A stretch of DNA of 64,000 nucleotides, from positions 20,736 to 84,735 of the forward strand of contig JBDUEM010000002.1 of assembly GCA_040002435.1 (NCBI GenBank), given 5' to 3'. Shown piece by piece: positions 47,673-56,782 of the stretch. The position numbers and the translations under genes were made by a program. Numbering within the stretch: the stretch's first letter is position 1; every line of letters starts with the position of its first letter. The DNA is from JANXXV01 sp040002435. Lineage in GTDB: Bacteria > Acidobacteriota > Terriglobia > Bryobacterales > Bryobacteraceae. The notes below the pieces were generated by a model. That model was not told the DNA's origin and made no database searches. It saw only the letters and a program-made list of their open reading frames with translations.

Positions 47673-48639
47673 TTCCGCTGGCGATTCGCGCCGCCGTGGC
47701 GGGCGCAGCAAGGATCCCGTTTCGATAGTGTCCGTAGGCCAGCCAGTAGCGCGTGGATTCGAAGCGGCCGATACGAGGCTCGGTGCCTTCTATCGCCGGA
47801 CGCAGACCGGTCCATACACGCGATGGAAGAATGCCCTGGACCGCAGGATACAGCGCCTCCACGCGCTGCCGAACTTCCTCGACGATCGCCGGGTCTATTG
47901 CCGTATCGTAACCTTTGTCTTCTGTCGTGGACCCGGCAACGGTGAATCCATTCCGCCGCTGCAGAAGATACGTGTGGCCGCGGCGCAGGATTGGGCCAAC
48001 GCTCCCGGGAGTAAGATCGTAGCCAAGCAGGTGGCCCTTCACCGGGAAGGCCTTTGGCAGCGCTGCCGGTGTGCCTCCGATCAAAGTGGTCCATGCCCCG
48101 GCCGCAAGCACAACGGCCGCCGCATCCAAAGCGTCCAGGCGCTCAACTGGCGCGTCTTCTACGATCGCAACACCTTGCCTGGTGCACGCGATTCGCAGGG
48201 CTCTGAGCACATCGCCCGGGTCTACCAATGCATCGTCAGGATAGTAAATCGCATCGCGTACTCCCGGTTCGGAGCGAACACCCAGCGCGCCCTGGCGCCG
48301 CGCCCGGTTCTGCAGCGCAATCCAGTCCTCCTCGGTCTCCGCGGTTTCCATCGCCCCGCACTGCTGAAAGTCGATATCGAGGCCCGTGTCTTCGGCCAGC
48401 TCGCGGACAAAATCGGGGTAGAGGCGGTGGCTTTCAATGAGCAAGCCGCCAAATGCCGACGGCCCATCCACCTCGCCGCCAGGCGCCAGCATCCCTGCGC
48501 CCGCGCTGCTGGCTTCGCCGCCCAGGCGGCCCGCATCGCGCAACTGCACCACGGCTCCCTGCTGCGCCAGCCGCCACGCGATAGACGATCCGATAATGCC
48601 AGCGCCCACCACGATTACATCGGGTTGTTTGGATCTCAT
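47623..48639 (-). CDS. thiO: Glycine oxidase ThiO-like FAD enzyme
   Basis: This 338-aa DAO-family flavoenzyme has the FAD motif VIVVGAGIIGSSIAWRLAQQGA, GGEASSAGAGMLAPGGE, and VWTGLRPAIEGTEPRIGRF followed by the GHYRNGILAAPATA segment, all typical of ThiO, which oxidises glycine to iminoglycine for the thiazole of thiamine. No other thiamine gene is nearby, so sarcosine or other amine oxidation is an alternative. The stop lies inside the 3' end of the HipA-like gene (convergent overlap of 50 bp). Confidence 0.9.
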   Translation of the reverse strand: MRSKQPDVIVVGAGIIGSSIAWRLAQQGAVVQLRDAGRLGGEASSAGAGMLAPGGEVDGPSAFGGLLIESHRLYPDFVRELAEDTGLDIDFQQCGAMETAETEEDWIALQNRARRQGALGVRSEPGVRDAIYYPDDALVDPGDVLRALRIACTRQGVAIVEDAPVERLDALDAAAVVLAAGAWTTLIGGTPAALPKAFPVKGHLLGYDLTPGSVGPILRRGHTYLLQRRNGFTVAGSTTEDKGYDTAIDPAIVEEVRQRVEALYPAVQGILPSRVWTGLRPAIEGTEPRIGRFESTRYWLAYGHYRNGILAAPATAARIASGIISSSETVSRGLPNNP

Positions 48640-48677
48640 GCCTGTCTACCATCCTATCCGTTAGAATGTTGGGAGCT

Positions 48678-49535
48678 ATGCACCGCTACATTCTTCACAA
48701 CGACTCCATCTGCGACTCCGGCCAGAAAGTGCTTTCCGCCGGTCAAGTAGGCTTTTTGAACGGCTGGGGCGTATTCAGCACCATTCGTGTCACCCGCGGG
48801 GTGCTGTTCGAATTCGAGCGCCATTTCGCGCGGATGAAACGCGATGCGCAGCTGATGCGGGTTCCCTTCCCTGGGGATGCGAGCTGGCTGGAACAGCGCC
48901 TGCTGCGGTTGGTGGAACAAAACGAAGCCAAGGATGCCACGTTGCGCGTATCGGTCGTTCGGAATCGCGGAGGATTGTTTGAAGGACCCAATCTGCAATC
49001 CGATTTCGATGTGTGCGCGTTCACCACAGGGCTGAAGAAATGGGGCAGCGGAGTGCAACTCGGCGTAGTGCCTCAGGCCAGACATGCCGGGTCGCGTTTT
49101 GCGGGCGTCAAGTTTACGTCGTGGGCTATGAATCTCACGTTCTATGAAGAAGCGCAGGAACGGGGCTTCGATGAAGTGGTGCTGCTAAATGAGCGGGGCG
49201 AGGTAAGCGAGTGCACGTCTGCCAACATCTTCGTTGCGACGGGCAGCAATGTCTATACACCGCCGCTGGATTCCGGCTGCCTTCCGGGAATCACGCGCGA
49301 TCTCCTGCTGAGTGATGTCCGGGTCCCCGGCATTCGCGTTGAGGAGAAGCCGTTAAGTTTAAGTGATCTCGAAGCCGCCGAAGAGGTCTTCATCACGTCG
49401 ACGACGCGGGATCTTCTGCCCGTGCTAAGCGTGGAGGGGATCCGCATCCGCCGGCAGGGGAGCTGCCGTGAGGCTTTGCAGGCTGCATTCTCCCGGCATA
49501 TTGACGATTATGTTTGCTCGCGGGCCAGCGCGTAA
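48678..49535 (+). CDS. Class IV aminotransferase (BCAT / aminodeoxychorismate lyase type)
   Basis: From the ATG at 48678 the protein has 285 aa; an ATG at 48666 adds four residues and lies before a GGGAG that is too close to the second ATG, so the start is uncertain. PLP-lysine K147-type position is in GVKFTSWAMNLTFYEEA; later VVLLNERGEVSECTSANIFVA and GCLPGITRDLLL are the fold-IV cofactor phosphate and substrate loops. It could be a branched-chain aminotransferase (IlvE), a D-amino acid aminotransferase or PabC; residues do not decide. It is divergent from thiO by about 40 bp. Confidence 0.85.
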   Translation: MHRYILHNDSICDSGQKVLSAGQVGFLNGWGVFSTIRVTRGVLFEFERHFARMKRDAQLMRVPFPGDASWLEQRLLRLVEQNEAKDATLRVSVVRNRGGLFEGPNLQSDFDVCAFTTGLKKWGSGVQLGVVPQARHAGSRFAGVKFTSWAMNLTFYEEAQERGFDEVVLLNERGEVSECTSANIFVATGSNVYTPPLDSGCLPGITRDLLLSDVRVPGIRVEEKPLSLSDLEAAEEVFITSTTRDLLPVLSVEGIRIRRQGSCREALQAAFSRHIDDYVCSRASA

Positions 49536-49546
49536 GCAAGCTTCTC

Positions 49547-50992
49547 TCACGTCAGCAAACGCGGTCCCAGGTTGTTCTCACCGTGCACGTCGGTCAGACG
49601 GAAGTCGCGGCCCTGGTAGAAATACGTCAGCTTCTTGTGATCCATTCCGAGCAGGTGCAGAATGCTGGCGTGAAGATCATGCATGGTCACCTTATCGTCC
49701 TGCGCTCGCAGGCCGATTTCGTCGGTGGAGCCAATGACACGGCCGCCCTTGGATCCGCCACCAGCCAGCCAGACGCTGAAGCCGTACGGGTTATGATCGC
49801 GGCCGTTGCGGTTGCCGCCGCCCGACTCCGCACCGTCGGTAAACGGCGTGCGGCCGAAGTCCCCGCCCCATAGTACGACCGTGGACTCCAGCAAGCCACG
49901 CGACTTCAGATCGGCCAGCAGTCCCGCAATCGGCTTGTCTACTTTTGCCGCCATGAACTGGTGGTTCTGATCGCACTCGTTGTGACCATCCCACCCCACT
50001 TCGCTGCCCTTCTTGCCGCCGGAATATAACTGCACAAACCGCACACCGCGTTCCACCAGGCGGCGCGCCATCAGACATTGCGTGCCGAACTCAGCGGTCA
50101 TCGGCTGGTCCAGGCCGTAAAGCTTCCTGGTTGCCTGCGATTCCCCCGAGATATCGGCCACCCCCGGCACGGACATCTGCATCTTGAAGGCAAGCTCATA
50201 GGATGCAATTCGCGCGGCGAGCTCCGTGTCATCCGAACGCGGCGCGCGGTGCTGTTCGTTGAAATCTTTCAGCAGATCGAACATCCGCTTCTGTTCGTTC
50301 TCGCCGAGGCCTGCCGGGCGATTGACATTCAGTATCGGCGCGCCTTCCGTGCGCAGGACGGTGCCCTGGTAGGCCGCGGGCAGGAAGCCGGAACCATACG
50401 CCGGCGCTCCCTCTTTGATACCGCCATCCAGCATGACCACGTAGGCTGGAAGATTGTCGGTCTCGCTGCCCAGCCCATAGACCACCCACGATCCGACACT
50501 GGGGCGGCCCACGCGAGGCCAGCCGGTGTTCATCCAGCTTTGACCGGTCACGTGGGTGAATCCGTCGTGATAGCAGGAGCGGATCACGCTGAGGTCATCG
50601 GCGTGTTGTGCGGTGTTTTCGAACAGGTCCGAAATTTCCAGGCCTGACTGGCCGCGCTTCTTGAATATCCGCGGGGAGGCCATCAGAGGCACGCGGTCCA
50701 TTCGTGTGAATTGGAAATCGGCTTTGCCAAAGCTGGGCGGCGCGGGCTGCCCGTGCAGCTTCACCAGCGCGGGTTTCGGATCGAACGTATCGATGTGGCT
50801 GGGTCCGCCGTGCATGAATAGAAAGATGACAGACTTGCCCTTGGCTGGAAAATTCGGCGCCTTGGCGGCCAGAGGATTTGAGGAAGGAGCCGCGGGCAGC
50901 AGAGAGGATGCGGCCAGCGCGCCGAATCCAAGGGCACTCTGCGCCAGGAACTGCCGCCGGTCCTGCACTAGTGTTGTGTGCTTAATCGACAT
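49547..50992 (-). CDS. DUF1501 family secreted protein (set 2)
   Basis: This protein of 481 aa starts at the ATG at 50992 (an ATG at 51004 is an alternative). A Tat-type leader is visible (QDRRQFLAQSALGFGALAAS). KSVIFLFMHGGPSHIDTFDPKP, SVIRSCYHDGFTHVTGQSWMNTG, and WGGDFGRTPFTDGA, NRNGRDHNP are the family blocks, the same as in set 1. It overlaps the 3' end of the PSD1 gene by 11 bp, so the two are co-expressed. Function is unknown; see the set 1 entry. Confidence 0.9.
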   Translation of the reverse strand: MSIKHTTLVQDRRQFLAQSALGFGALAASSLLPAAPSSNPLAAKAPNFPAKGKSVIFLFMHGGPSHIDTFDPKPALVKLHGQPAPPSFGKADFQFTRMDRVPLMASPRIFKKRGQSGLEISDLFENTAQHADDLSVIRSCYHDGFTHVTGQSWMNTGWPRVGRPSVGSWVVYGLGSETDNLPAYVVMLDGGIKEGAPAYGSGFLPAAYQGTVLRTEGAPILNVNRPAGLGENEQKRMFDLLKDFNEQHRAPRSDDTELAARIASYELAFKMQMSVPGVADISGESQATRKLYGLDQPMTAEFGTQCLMARRLVERGVRFVQLYSGGKKGSEVGWDGHNECDQNHQFMAAKVDKPIAGLLADLKSRGLLESTVVLWGGDFGRTPFTDGAESGGGNRNGRDHNPYGFSVWLAGGGSKGGRVIGSTDEIGLRAQDDKVTMHDLHASILHLLGMDHKKLTYFYQGRDFRLTDVHGENNLGPRLLT

Positions 50993-53387
50993 AGAGAAAC
51001 TCATTCATGTTCAGGATTACGAGCGCCAGTTTGTCCAGGCTGGACTTGCTTAGGAACAGCTTTGCCTTTTCCAGTTCGTCCGCGGAGGCGGCGCGGCCCA
51101 GCGCGGTATGCCAGAGTGCCTGAACCGGGTCCGGCTGCTTTTCCGCACGCGCGGCAAGCTGCCGGGATTGCGCGGACATGAACTCGCTGTTCATCAGCGT
51201 CAACGCCTGCGGCGCCACTGTGGTTGAATCGCGGCGTGAACAGCTTTGCGCGGGGTCGGGCGAATCAAACGTGCTGAACATCGGATAGGGAAAGGAGCGC
51301 TTCACGTACAGGTAGACACTGCGCCGAACATGCTCGGCCGGGTCAAGCGATTCAGGCCACTGGTTCTTGGCCCACAGTCCGGAGGATTCCTCCTTTGTCA
51401 GCGGCGGGATGGCCGGGCGGCCCCCCATCTTGAGGTTCAGGGTACCGCTGACGGCGAGCACGGAATCCCGCAGCGTTTCCGAATCCAGACGCTGCCGGTT
51501 GAATCGCCACAAGTAGCGATTGGTGGCGTCGATCCCTGCGTTCGATTCATCAGGGGCGCCGGATCGCTGGTAGGCCTCCGAGAGCAGTATTTTACGATGG
51601 AGCTTCTTGATGGACCACCCGTCGGCGACGAAGCCTGCAGCGAGAGAGTCCAGCAATTCAGGATGTGTGGGTTCCTCGCCCTGGCGGCCGAAGTCGTTCG
51701 GCGTGCCCACCAGACCGCGGCCGAAGTGCCAGTTCCAGACGCGGTTCACGAACACACGGGCGGTCAGCGGGTGATCCGGCTGAGTGAGCCAGAGGGCCAG
51801 CGCCTTGCGCCTCGTGAGCGGGTTTTCATCGATCGTGGCGCCAGCGGCAATCACCGCGGGAACGGCGGGCCAGATCTTGTCCCCTTTGATGCGCCAATCT
51901 CCCCGGCTGGTCAAATGTACCTCCGGGACAGGCTCCGCATGACCCAGCACGGTGGCCGTCTGCAGAACTGGATTCGCTTTCAGTGATGCCTGGCCTAATT
52001 CATAAACCAGGCGTTCCCGCTCCTTGATCTCTTCGGCGGTGTAGGAGATATCGGGTTCTTTACCTTGCGCGTTCTCCTGCAGGCCGGCCTCGGTCATCGC
52101 CTTTTCCAGTTGCGCCGCCAGCTCCCGCTGCTGCGGCGTCCTCTTGGCGCTGGGGATCGCCTGGGCATCCAGAACTTCCTTTGAAAATCGCGCGCGAACC
52201 TGATCGACCACACGCTGCCGGGCTGTCCGTTCGATTTTATTGATAGCGGCTTTCAGATCCTCAACCCGCAAATAGGATGGATAGCCCGACTTAAATCCAA
52301 AAATGGAAAACTGCGTGACGGCCGGCACTTCCCGCTCCTCGCTGGCGGCGAAGACGGCCATCATCGCGTGGTAGTCGCGGCGGGTGATGGGATCGAATTT
52401 GTGATCATGGCAGCGGGAGCAGCCGAGCGATATTCCAAGGAACGCGTCACCAGTGGTATCCACCACGTCGGTCAGCCATTCATACCGAATCTGTTCGCCC
52501 TGCAATGCGGCTTCATGGTAAACGGGTCCGATGGTGTAGACGCCGGTAGCAACCTTGGCCGCCAGGTGATCGAGCTTTTCCTTGGAAGGTTCGAAGCCAC
52601 CGGTGAGGGCCAGGTCATCCGGCCAGATTTCATCGCCGGCAATCTGTTCCTGTACGAAACGGTTGTAGGGCTTGTCTTCATTCAGAGACGCAATCACGTA
52701 GTCGCGGTATCGCCAGGCATTCGGAAAATAAATGTCGGTTTCGAAACCGCCCGTGTCGGCGTACCGCACCACGTCAAGCCAGTGGCGCCCCCAGCGTTCG
52801 CCATAACGTGGAGACGCGAGCAGCCGGTCAACCAGTTTGGGCCACGCCTCGGGATCTTTGTCGTTGACGAACTGTTCAATTTCCTCCGCTGGAGCGGGCA
52901 GTCCATGCAAATCGAAATAGAGTCTCCTGATGAGGGTGCGCCGGTCTGCCCTGGGAAGTGGGCGCAAGCCTTTTTCGCTGAGCTTCGCATTCACGTAGGA
53001 ATCGATGGATCTCGCTGCCAGCGGCTTCAGTTTCTGGAAGGACCACCAGCCTGATTCCGTCTGACTCGCCGGCCACGGCGCGCCGTCTTCGATCCATCTG
53101 CCAATAGATTCGATTTCCTGCGCGGAGAGCGGCTTCTTACCCGGGGGCATTTGCAGATCTCCGGTGCGGGAGATGGCCTTCATCAGCAGGCTTCCCGCGG
53201 GGTTTCCCGGAGCAAACGCCGCTCCGCGCACGCCGCCCTTCAGAGCCGCCTCGCGGGTGCGCAGGTCGAGTCCGGACATCTGCGAATTACCGTGGCAGCC
53301 GGCGCAGTTTTTTTCGAGTATTTGAGGCGCACTTTGAGCTTCGAGAACCACCGAAGTCAGCACGCAAGCAGTCACGATCCGCAGCAT
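50982..53387 (-). CDS. PSD1-type DUF1549/DUF1553 protein with N-terminal cytochrome c (PSCyt1) domain
   Basis: The protein has 801 aa with a signal peptide. An N-terminal cytochrome-like domain carries CAGCH near residue 33 (the PSCyt1 part, with DLRTREAALKGG, GNPAGSLL, LQMPPGKKPLS), then DUF1549 (LYFDLHGLPAPAEEIEQF, RWGRHWLDVVRYADTGGF, RCHDHKFDPITRRDYHAM) and DUF1553 at the C-terminus. It differs from the shorter PSD1 copy at 13007-14977 by about 145 residues, mainly the added cytochrome. It heads the operon with the DUF1501 gene. Confidence 0.92.
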   Translation of the reverse strand: MLRIVTACVLTSVVLEAQSAPQILEKNCAGCHGNSQMSGLDLRTREAALKGGVRGAAFAPGNPAGSLLMKAISRTGDLQMPPGKKPLSAQEIESIGRWIEDGAPWPASQTESGWWSFQKLKPLAARSIDSYVNAKLSEKGLRPLPRADRRTLIRRLYFDLHGLPAPAEEIEQFVNDKDPEAWPKLVDRLLASPRYGERWGRHWLDVVRYADTGGFETDIYFPNAWRYRDYVIASLNEDKPYNRFVQEQIAGDEIWPDDLALTGGFEPSKEKLDHLAAKVATGVYTIGPVYHEAALQGEQIRYEWLTDVVDTTGDAFLGISLGCSRCHDHKFDPITRRDYHAMMAVFAASEEREVPAVTQFSIFGFKSGYPSYLRVEDLKAAINKIERTARQRVVDQVRARFSKEVLDAQAIPSAKRTPQQRELAAQLEKAMTEAGLQENAQGKEPDISYTAEEIKERERLVYELGQASLKANPVLQTATVLGHAEPVPEVHLTSRGDWRIKGDKIWPAVPAVIAAGATIDENPLTRRKALALWLTQPDHPLTARVFVNRVWNWHFGRGLVGTPNDFGRQGEEPTHPELLDSLAAGFVADGWSIKKLHRKILLSEAYQRSGAPDESNAGIDATNRYLWRFNRQRLDSETLRDSVLAVSGTLNLKMGGRPAIPPLTKEESSGLWAKNQWPESLDPAEHVRRSVYLYVKRSFPYPMFSTFDSPDPAQSCSRRDSTTVAPQALTLMNSEFMSAQSRQLAARAEKQPDPVQALWHTALGRAASADELEKAKLFLSKSSLDKLALVILNMNEFLYVD

Positions 53388-53458
53388 TACAACTTATTAG
53401 ACTAGAACCCGCCTCCCCAGACAAGCGCTTTACGGTTAAACTAGACTAGCAAGACGCT

Positions 53459-53854
53459 ATGTTGACGATTTATTGCCCAGAGTGCAATTCGCGGAATGTC
53501 CGGTCTTCTCTTTCGAGGACGCTGGGGGAGCGAATGATGAAAGCCATGGGAGTGTTTCAGCTTCGTTGTAAGGATTGCGATGCCAGATTCAGCAACCAGA
53601 TTTGGGATCCTCGAAATGCTTTCTACGCCCGATGCCCGCGCTGTTACCGCCTGGATCTGAGCACCTGGTCGATCGAGTATTATCGTGCTCCTGCACGATG
53701 GTTGATGTTCCTGAAGATAGGAGCGAAAGCGCATCGCTGCGAATATTGCCGCCACAACTTCATCAGCTTCCGGCGCTGCAAGATCAAGTTCACAGGCCGT
53801 AAGCGGAATCCAGGACAAGTCCCTACCGAACCAGCAGAGACGAGCGCTGAATAA
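53459..53854 (+). CDS. Zinc-ribbon protein with multiple CxxC pairs
   Basis: The protein has 131 aa. Cys pairs: CPEC (6-9), CKDC (39-42), CPRC (61-64), CEYC (96-99), with further Cys; this suggests two zinc ribbons, and the region KAHRCEYCRHNFISFRR is basic. No DNA-binding domain beyond that is recognised. It precedes the isochorismatase-like gene by 5 bp and may be co-transcribed. A ribosome-binding site is not clear. Confidence 0.7.
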   Translation: MLTIYCPECNSRNVRSSLSRTLGERMMKAMGVFQLRCKDCDARFSNQIWDPRNAFYARCPRCYRLDLSTWSIEYYRAPARWLMFLKIGAKAHRCEYCRHNFISFRRCKIKFTGRKRNPGQVPTEPAETSAE

Positions 53855-53859
53855 CCGCC

Positions 53860-54675
53860 ATGAATACCCGTAGACATTTTCTATTTTCGGCAGTTCCCGC
53901 CTTATCTCTTTTGGGCGCAGAATCCAAGCCCGGCGGAAACCTGCGACTCAAGCTGCGCAGCCGTGTGGAGGCGTTCAAGGGAAGCGGTCTATGGAATGAG
54001 GTTCTCTTCAGCGAGTCGCTCCCGGTGAAGGAGACCGCTCTGATTATTTGCGATATGTGGGATAACCACTGGTGCTCCGGCGCGGCGCACCGGGTTACCC
54101 TGCTGGCGCCGAGAATTAACGCGGCCGTCGAGGCCGCGCGCCGTCGTGGAATCCGTATTATCCACGCACCATCGGATACGATGAATTTCTACAAAGACGC
54201 TCCGCAGCGCCAGGCCATGCTGAAGGTGCCAAGGGTAGAACCGCCGCCCGGGATTGACCTTCCCTCACCACCGCTTCCCATCGACGATTCGACCGGCGGA
54301 TGCGATACCCCGGCCGACAAATTTTTCAAGGCATGGAGCCGGGAGATCGCAACGATCCGTATCGCGGACAATGACCTGATCTCCGATAACGGACCCGAGG
54401 TCTACAGTCTTTTGAAGCGCGACGGAATCAAGAACTTGCTGGTGATGGGAGTGCACACCAACATGTGCATCCTGAACCGCACGTTTGCCATTAAGCAGAT
54501 GACCCGCTGGGGTATTCGATGCATCCTTGTCCGTGATCTGACCGACGCCATGTACAATCCGGGAGACCGTCCTTTTGTATCGCACGCCGAAGGCACTGAG
54601 AAGGTGATCCAGCACATTGAGAAATACTGGTGCCCCACTACTCTGAGTGCCGATCTCGTCTCGCCACAATCCTGA
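53860..54675 (+). CDS. Secreted isochorismatase-family cysteine hydrolase
   Basis: The protein has 271 aa with a Tat-like leader (MNTRRHFLFSAVPALSLLGA). The isochorismatase fold is seen from D65 in ALIICDMWDNHW and the nucleophile C203 in GVHTNMCILNRTFA; the Lys of the triad is in the middle region (near 154-157). Family members hydrolyse nicotinamide, ureidoacrylate, isochorismate or similar amides; the export signal suggests a periplasmic amide or ether hydrolase. It starts 5 bp after the zinc-ribbon gene. Confidence 0.85.
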   Translation: MNTRRHFLFSAVPALSLLGAESKPGGNLRLKLRSRVEAFKGSGLWNEVLFSESLPVKETALIICDMWDNHWCSGAAHRVTLLAPRINAAVEAARRRGIRIIHAPSDTMNFYKDAPQRQAMLKVPRVEPPPGIDLPSPPLPIDDSTGGCDTPADKFFKAWSREIATIRIADNDLISDNGPEVYSLLKRDGIKNLLVMGVHTNMCILNRTFAIKQMTRWGIRCILVRDLTDAMYNPGDRPFVSHAEGTEKVIQHIEKYWCPTTLSADLVSPQS

Positions 54676-54686
54676 GCGCGGTCCGC

Positions 54687-56780
54687 TCAGGGAAGAACGA
54701 CCATTGACCCTCGCGGGAATGCGAACTTGCGGCCGATCTCGTCAACGATGTTGATCTGGCAGGTGTACTGGCCGGGCAACAGCTTCGCCAGCGGCACCTG
54801 GAATTGCAGTGGAAGGGTTGCACGCCGGGTCTTGGCCAGTTCGCTCAGCCGCACCGAGGGTGACTCGAAGGCTTTCTTTTCGCCGAGGAAAAAAGCGACG
54901 TTCGCTGAGACGCTGACCGCTTTCGTCTCCGCATCGGTACCTGAGTCGTAAATTTCCAGGTACACCAGCAGGTTCTGATCCTTGCGGAAGGCGCGCGTGA
55001 TGCTCGGGACCAAGCGCTGCCCGTCCTGCACCAAGGGATCGGCGGCGATTACTTTCTTCTTCGTGCCCGCGTCCCCGACCGCTGCCGACAGAGGCTCCCG
55101 CTGGCTGCTCCAGACAACGGAACTCAGCTTCAGCCCGGCGCCGGGCGATGCCGCCAAATCAGGAACCTTGAATGATGTTTCAAACGTTCCCATCTTTCCC
55201 GTTTGATTCTCGCGCGAGAGGAATTTCAGCTTATAGTCGCCTGGCGGAAGAGTGAAACCGGTGCTGTATTGAAAACTTTTCCGTAAGCGCTGCGCGGCGC
55301 CGGCCTCGTTGAGTTTCACCTTGATGCCGTCGCGCACGTTGCCCGCAAGGCGGCCTTTGCTATCGCGGATCTGGCCGATGAAGTCAAACTCGGTGACCTC
55401 ATCACTTCCCTTTTTCTTCATGCTGACCTGAGACGCTGGGATCTTGACGGAGACGGGGACGTAATAGGTGTCCTTCGTCAGCCGGAAGAAATCCACTTCG
55501 AGGACCATGCGGAGTTCCGTGAGCGGATCCCCCAGAAGAAGGGCCTCTTCGAGCTGCCGCTCTTTGTCGGCGGAATTGAACTTTTCGAACTGTTTACCGG
55601 AAAAGTAGCCGGAGCGGTAATCGAGGCTTGCTTTGATCTTTTGATCGAGAGTCACCTTGACACGGCGGAATTTCCCATCCTGTGCCGGGTTTGTACTGTA
55701 ATAGCCGAGGATGTAGTAGCTGGTGACGTCCTTTTGCGCTTGGGAGATGCCCAGGGCCAGGTCGTTGTTGTCGAGGAATGCCTTGCCGCCTGTGTCTGCC
55801 GCAAGGGAGTAAAGCGTCTCCTGCTGGTCGTTGACCTTGTCCCGCTGCCCGCGCTGCGCCGAACCGGTAAAGATACCTGTGCCGCGCTGCGACGCCATGC
55901 TTGCATCCCCCGCCGGCGGACTGGCAATCAGGCCCCGCGAATCGATGGGATAAAAAGAAACGTTCGAGCGGACGGCGGCATTGATGGTCGCGCGAAGCTG
56001 TGACTGGTTCTCGGTCCCCGTCTTGCTGATGCCGCTGGAGAAGTAAACGAGGGCCTTCTTCTCTGGCAGCGCGGCAAGCATCTTGGCTGCGGATTCCAAC
56101 GCACTCAGCTTTTTGTCGGTATTGAAGATATTGAATTCCGTATCATCCGGAATAAAGGCCGCACCGTTATCGACGCCATTGTCTGTATCACCCACTTCTG
56201 CATCAGTGGCCAGCTCGCTCGATTCGCCGATGTGGAATCCCTTGATCACGGCGGCCAGTGTTTCGCGATCGTCGGTGAAGTCCTGCTCCACACGCAAGCG
56301 GCTGGTGTTGGTCATGATGGACACCAGGTCCGACGTGGTCATGTTCTTCTGCAGGAACTTCAGGGCCGCTTCCTGGGCGCGGATCTGGTCCGGCACAGGC
56401 ATCGCGGAGAAGTCGAATAACAGGACCATCAGGCGGCGGTCCTGATAGCGGATCACACCCGCCGTCGTGGAACTGATTCCCGCCGGACGAGGCGGTGGCG
56501 GAGTGCCTGGAGTCCCAATCGTAGCCAAATTCACCGGGGGCGCCGTCTCCGCGGTTAACTTCTGAAATTCAAATACCGAAACGGCCTGAGCCTTTCCGTC
56601 TTCGGTAAGGACAAAGTCACTTTTCTTCAGGCCCTCCATGGGCTTTCCGGACTTGTCCTTTACCTCGACGTTGACAATCACCAGATTGGCGGAGGACTTG
56701 AACGTAAACTCCTTCTGAGGCTCCTGCGCGGGAGCCATTAGCGCGACGCAGACGATGGCCGAAACAATTTTGGCTTTCAT
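54687..56780 (-). CDS. VWFA-related acidobacterial-type secreted protein
   Basis: The protein has 697 aa with a signal peptide (ending MAPAQE). The first 75 residues form the typical strand-rich segment of this group (FTFKSSANLVIVNVEVKDKSG, LKKSDFVLTEDGKAQ). The von Willebrand A domain runs from about 115 to 330; its metal site begins LLFDFSAMPVPD (D123, S125, but Met at 127 where MIDAS usually has Ser). A long C-terminal beta-rich region follows. Proteins of this type are numerous in Acidobacteria; the function is unknown. It starts 2 bp after the TonB receptor stop and is likely co-expressed with it. Confidence 0.88.
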   Translation of the reverse strand: MKAKIVSAIVCVALMAPAQEPQKEFTFKSSANLVIVNVEVKDKSGKPMEGLKKSDFVLTEDGKAQAVSVFEFQKLTAETAPPVNLATIGTPGTPPPPRPAGISSTTAGVIRYQDRRLMVLLFDFSAMPVPDQIRAQEAALKFLQKNMTTSDLVSIMTNTSRLRVEQDFTDDRETLAAVIKGFHIGESSELATDAEVGDTDNGVDNGAAFIPDDTEFNIFNTDKKLSALESAAKMLAALPEKKALVYFSSGISKTGTENQSQLRATINAAVRSNVSFYPIDSRGLIASPPAGDASMASQRGTGIFTGSAQRGQRDKVNDQQETLYSLAADTGGKAFLDNNDLALGISQAQKDVTSYYILGYYSTNPAQDGKFRRVKVTLDQKIKASLDYRSGYFSGKQFEKFNSADKERQLEEALLLGDPLTELRMVLEVDFFRLTKDTYYVPVSVKIPASQVSMKKKGSDEVTEFDFIGQIRDSKGRLAGNVRDGIKVKLNEAGAAQRLRKSFQYSTGFTLPPGDYKLKFLSRENQTGKMGTFETSFKVPDLAASPGAGLKLSSVVWSSQREPLSAAVGDAGTKKKVIAADPLVQDGQRLVPSITRAFRKDQNLLVYLEIYDSGTDAETKAVSVSANVAFFLGEKKAFESPSVRLSELAKTRRATLPLQFQVPLAKLLPGQYTCQINIVDEIGRKFAFPRGSMVVLP

Positions 56781-56782
56781 GC

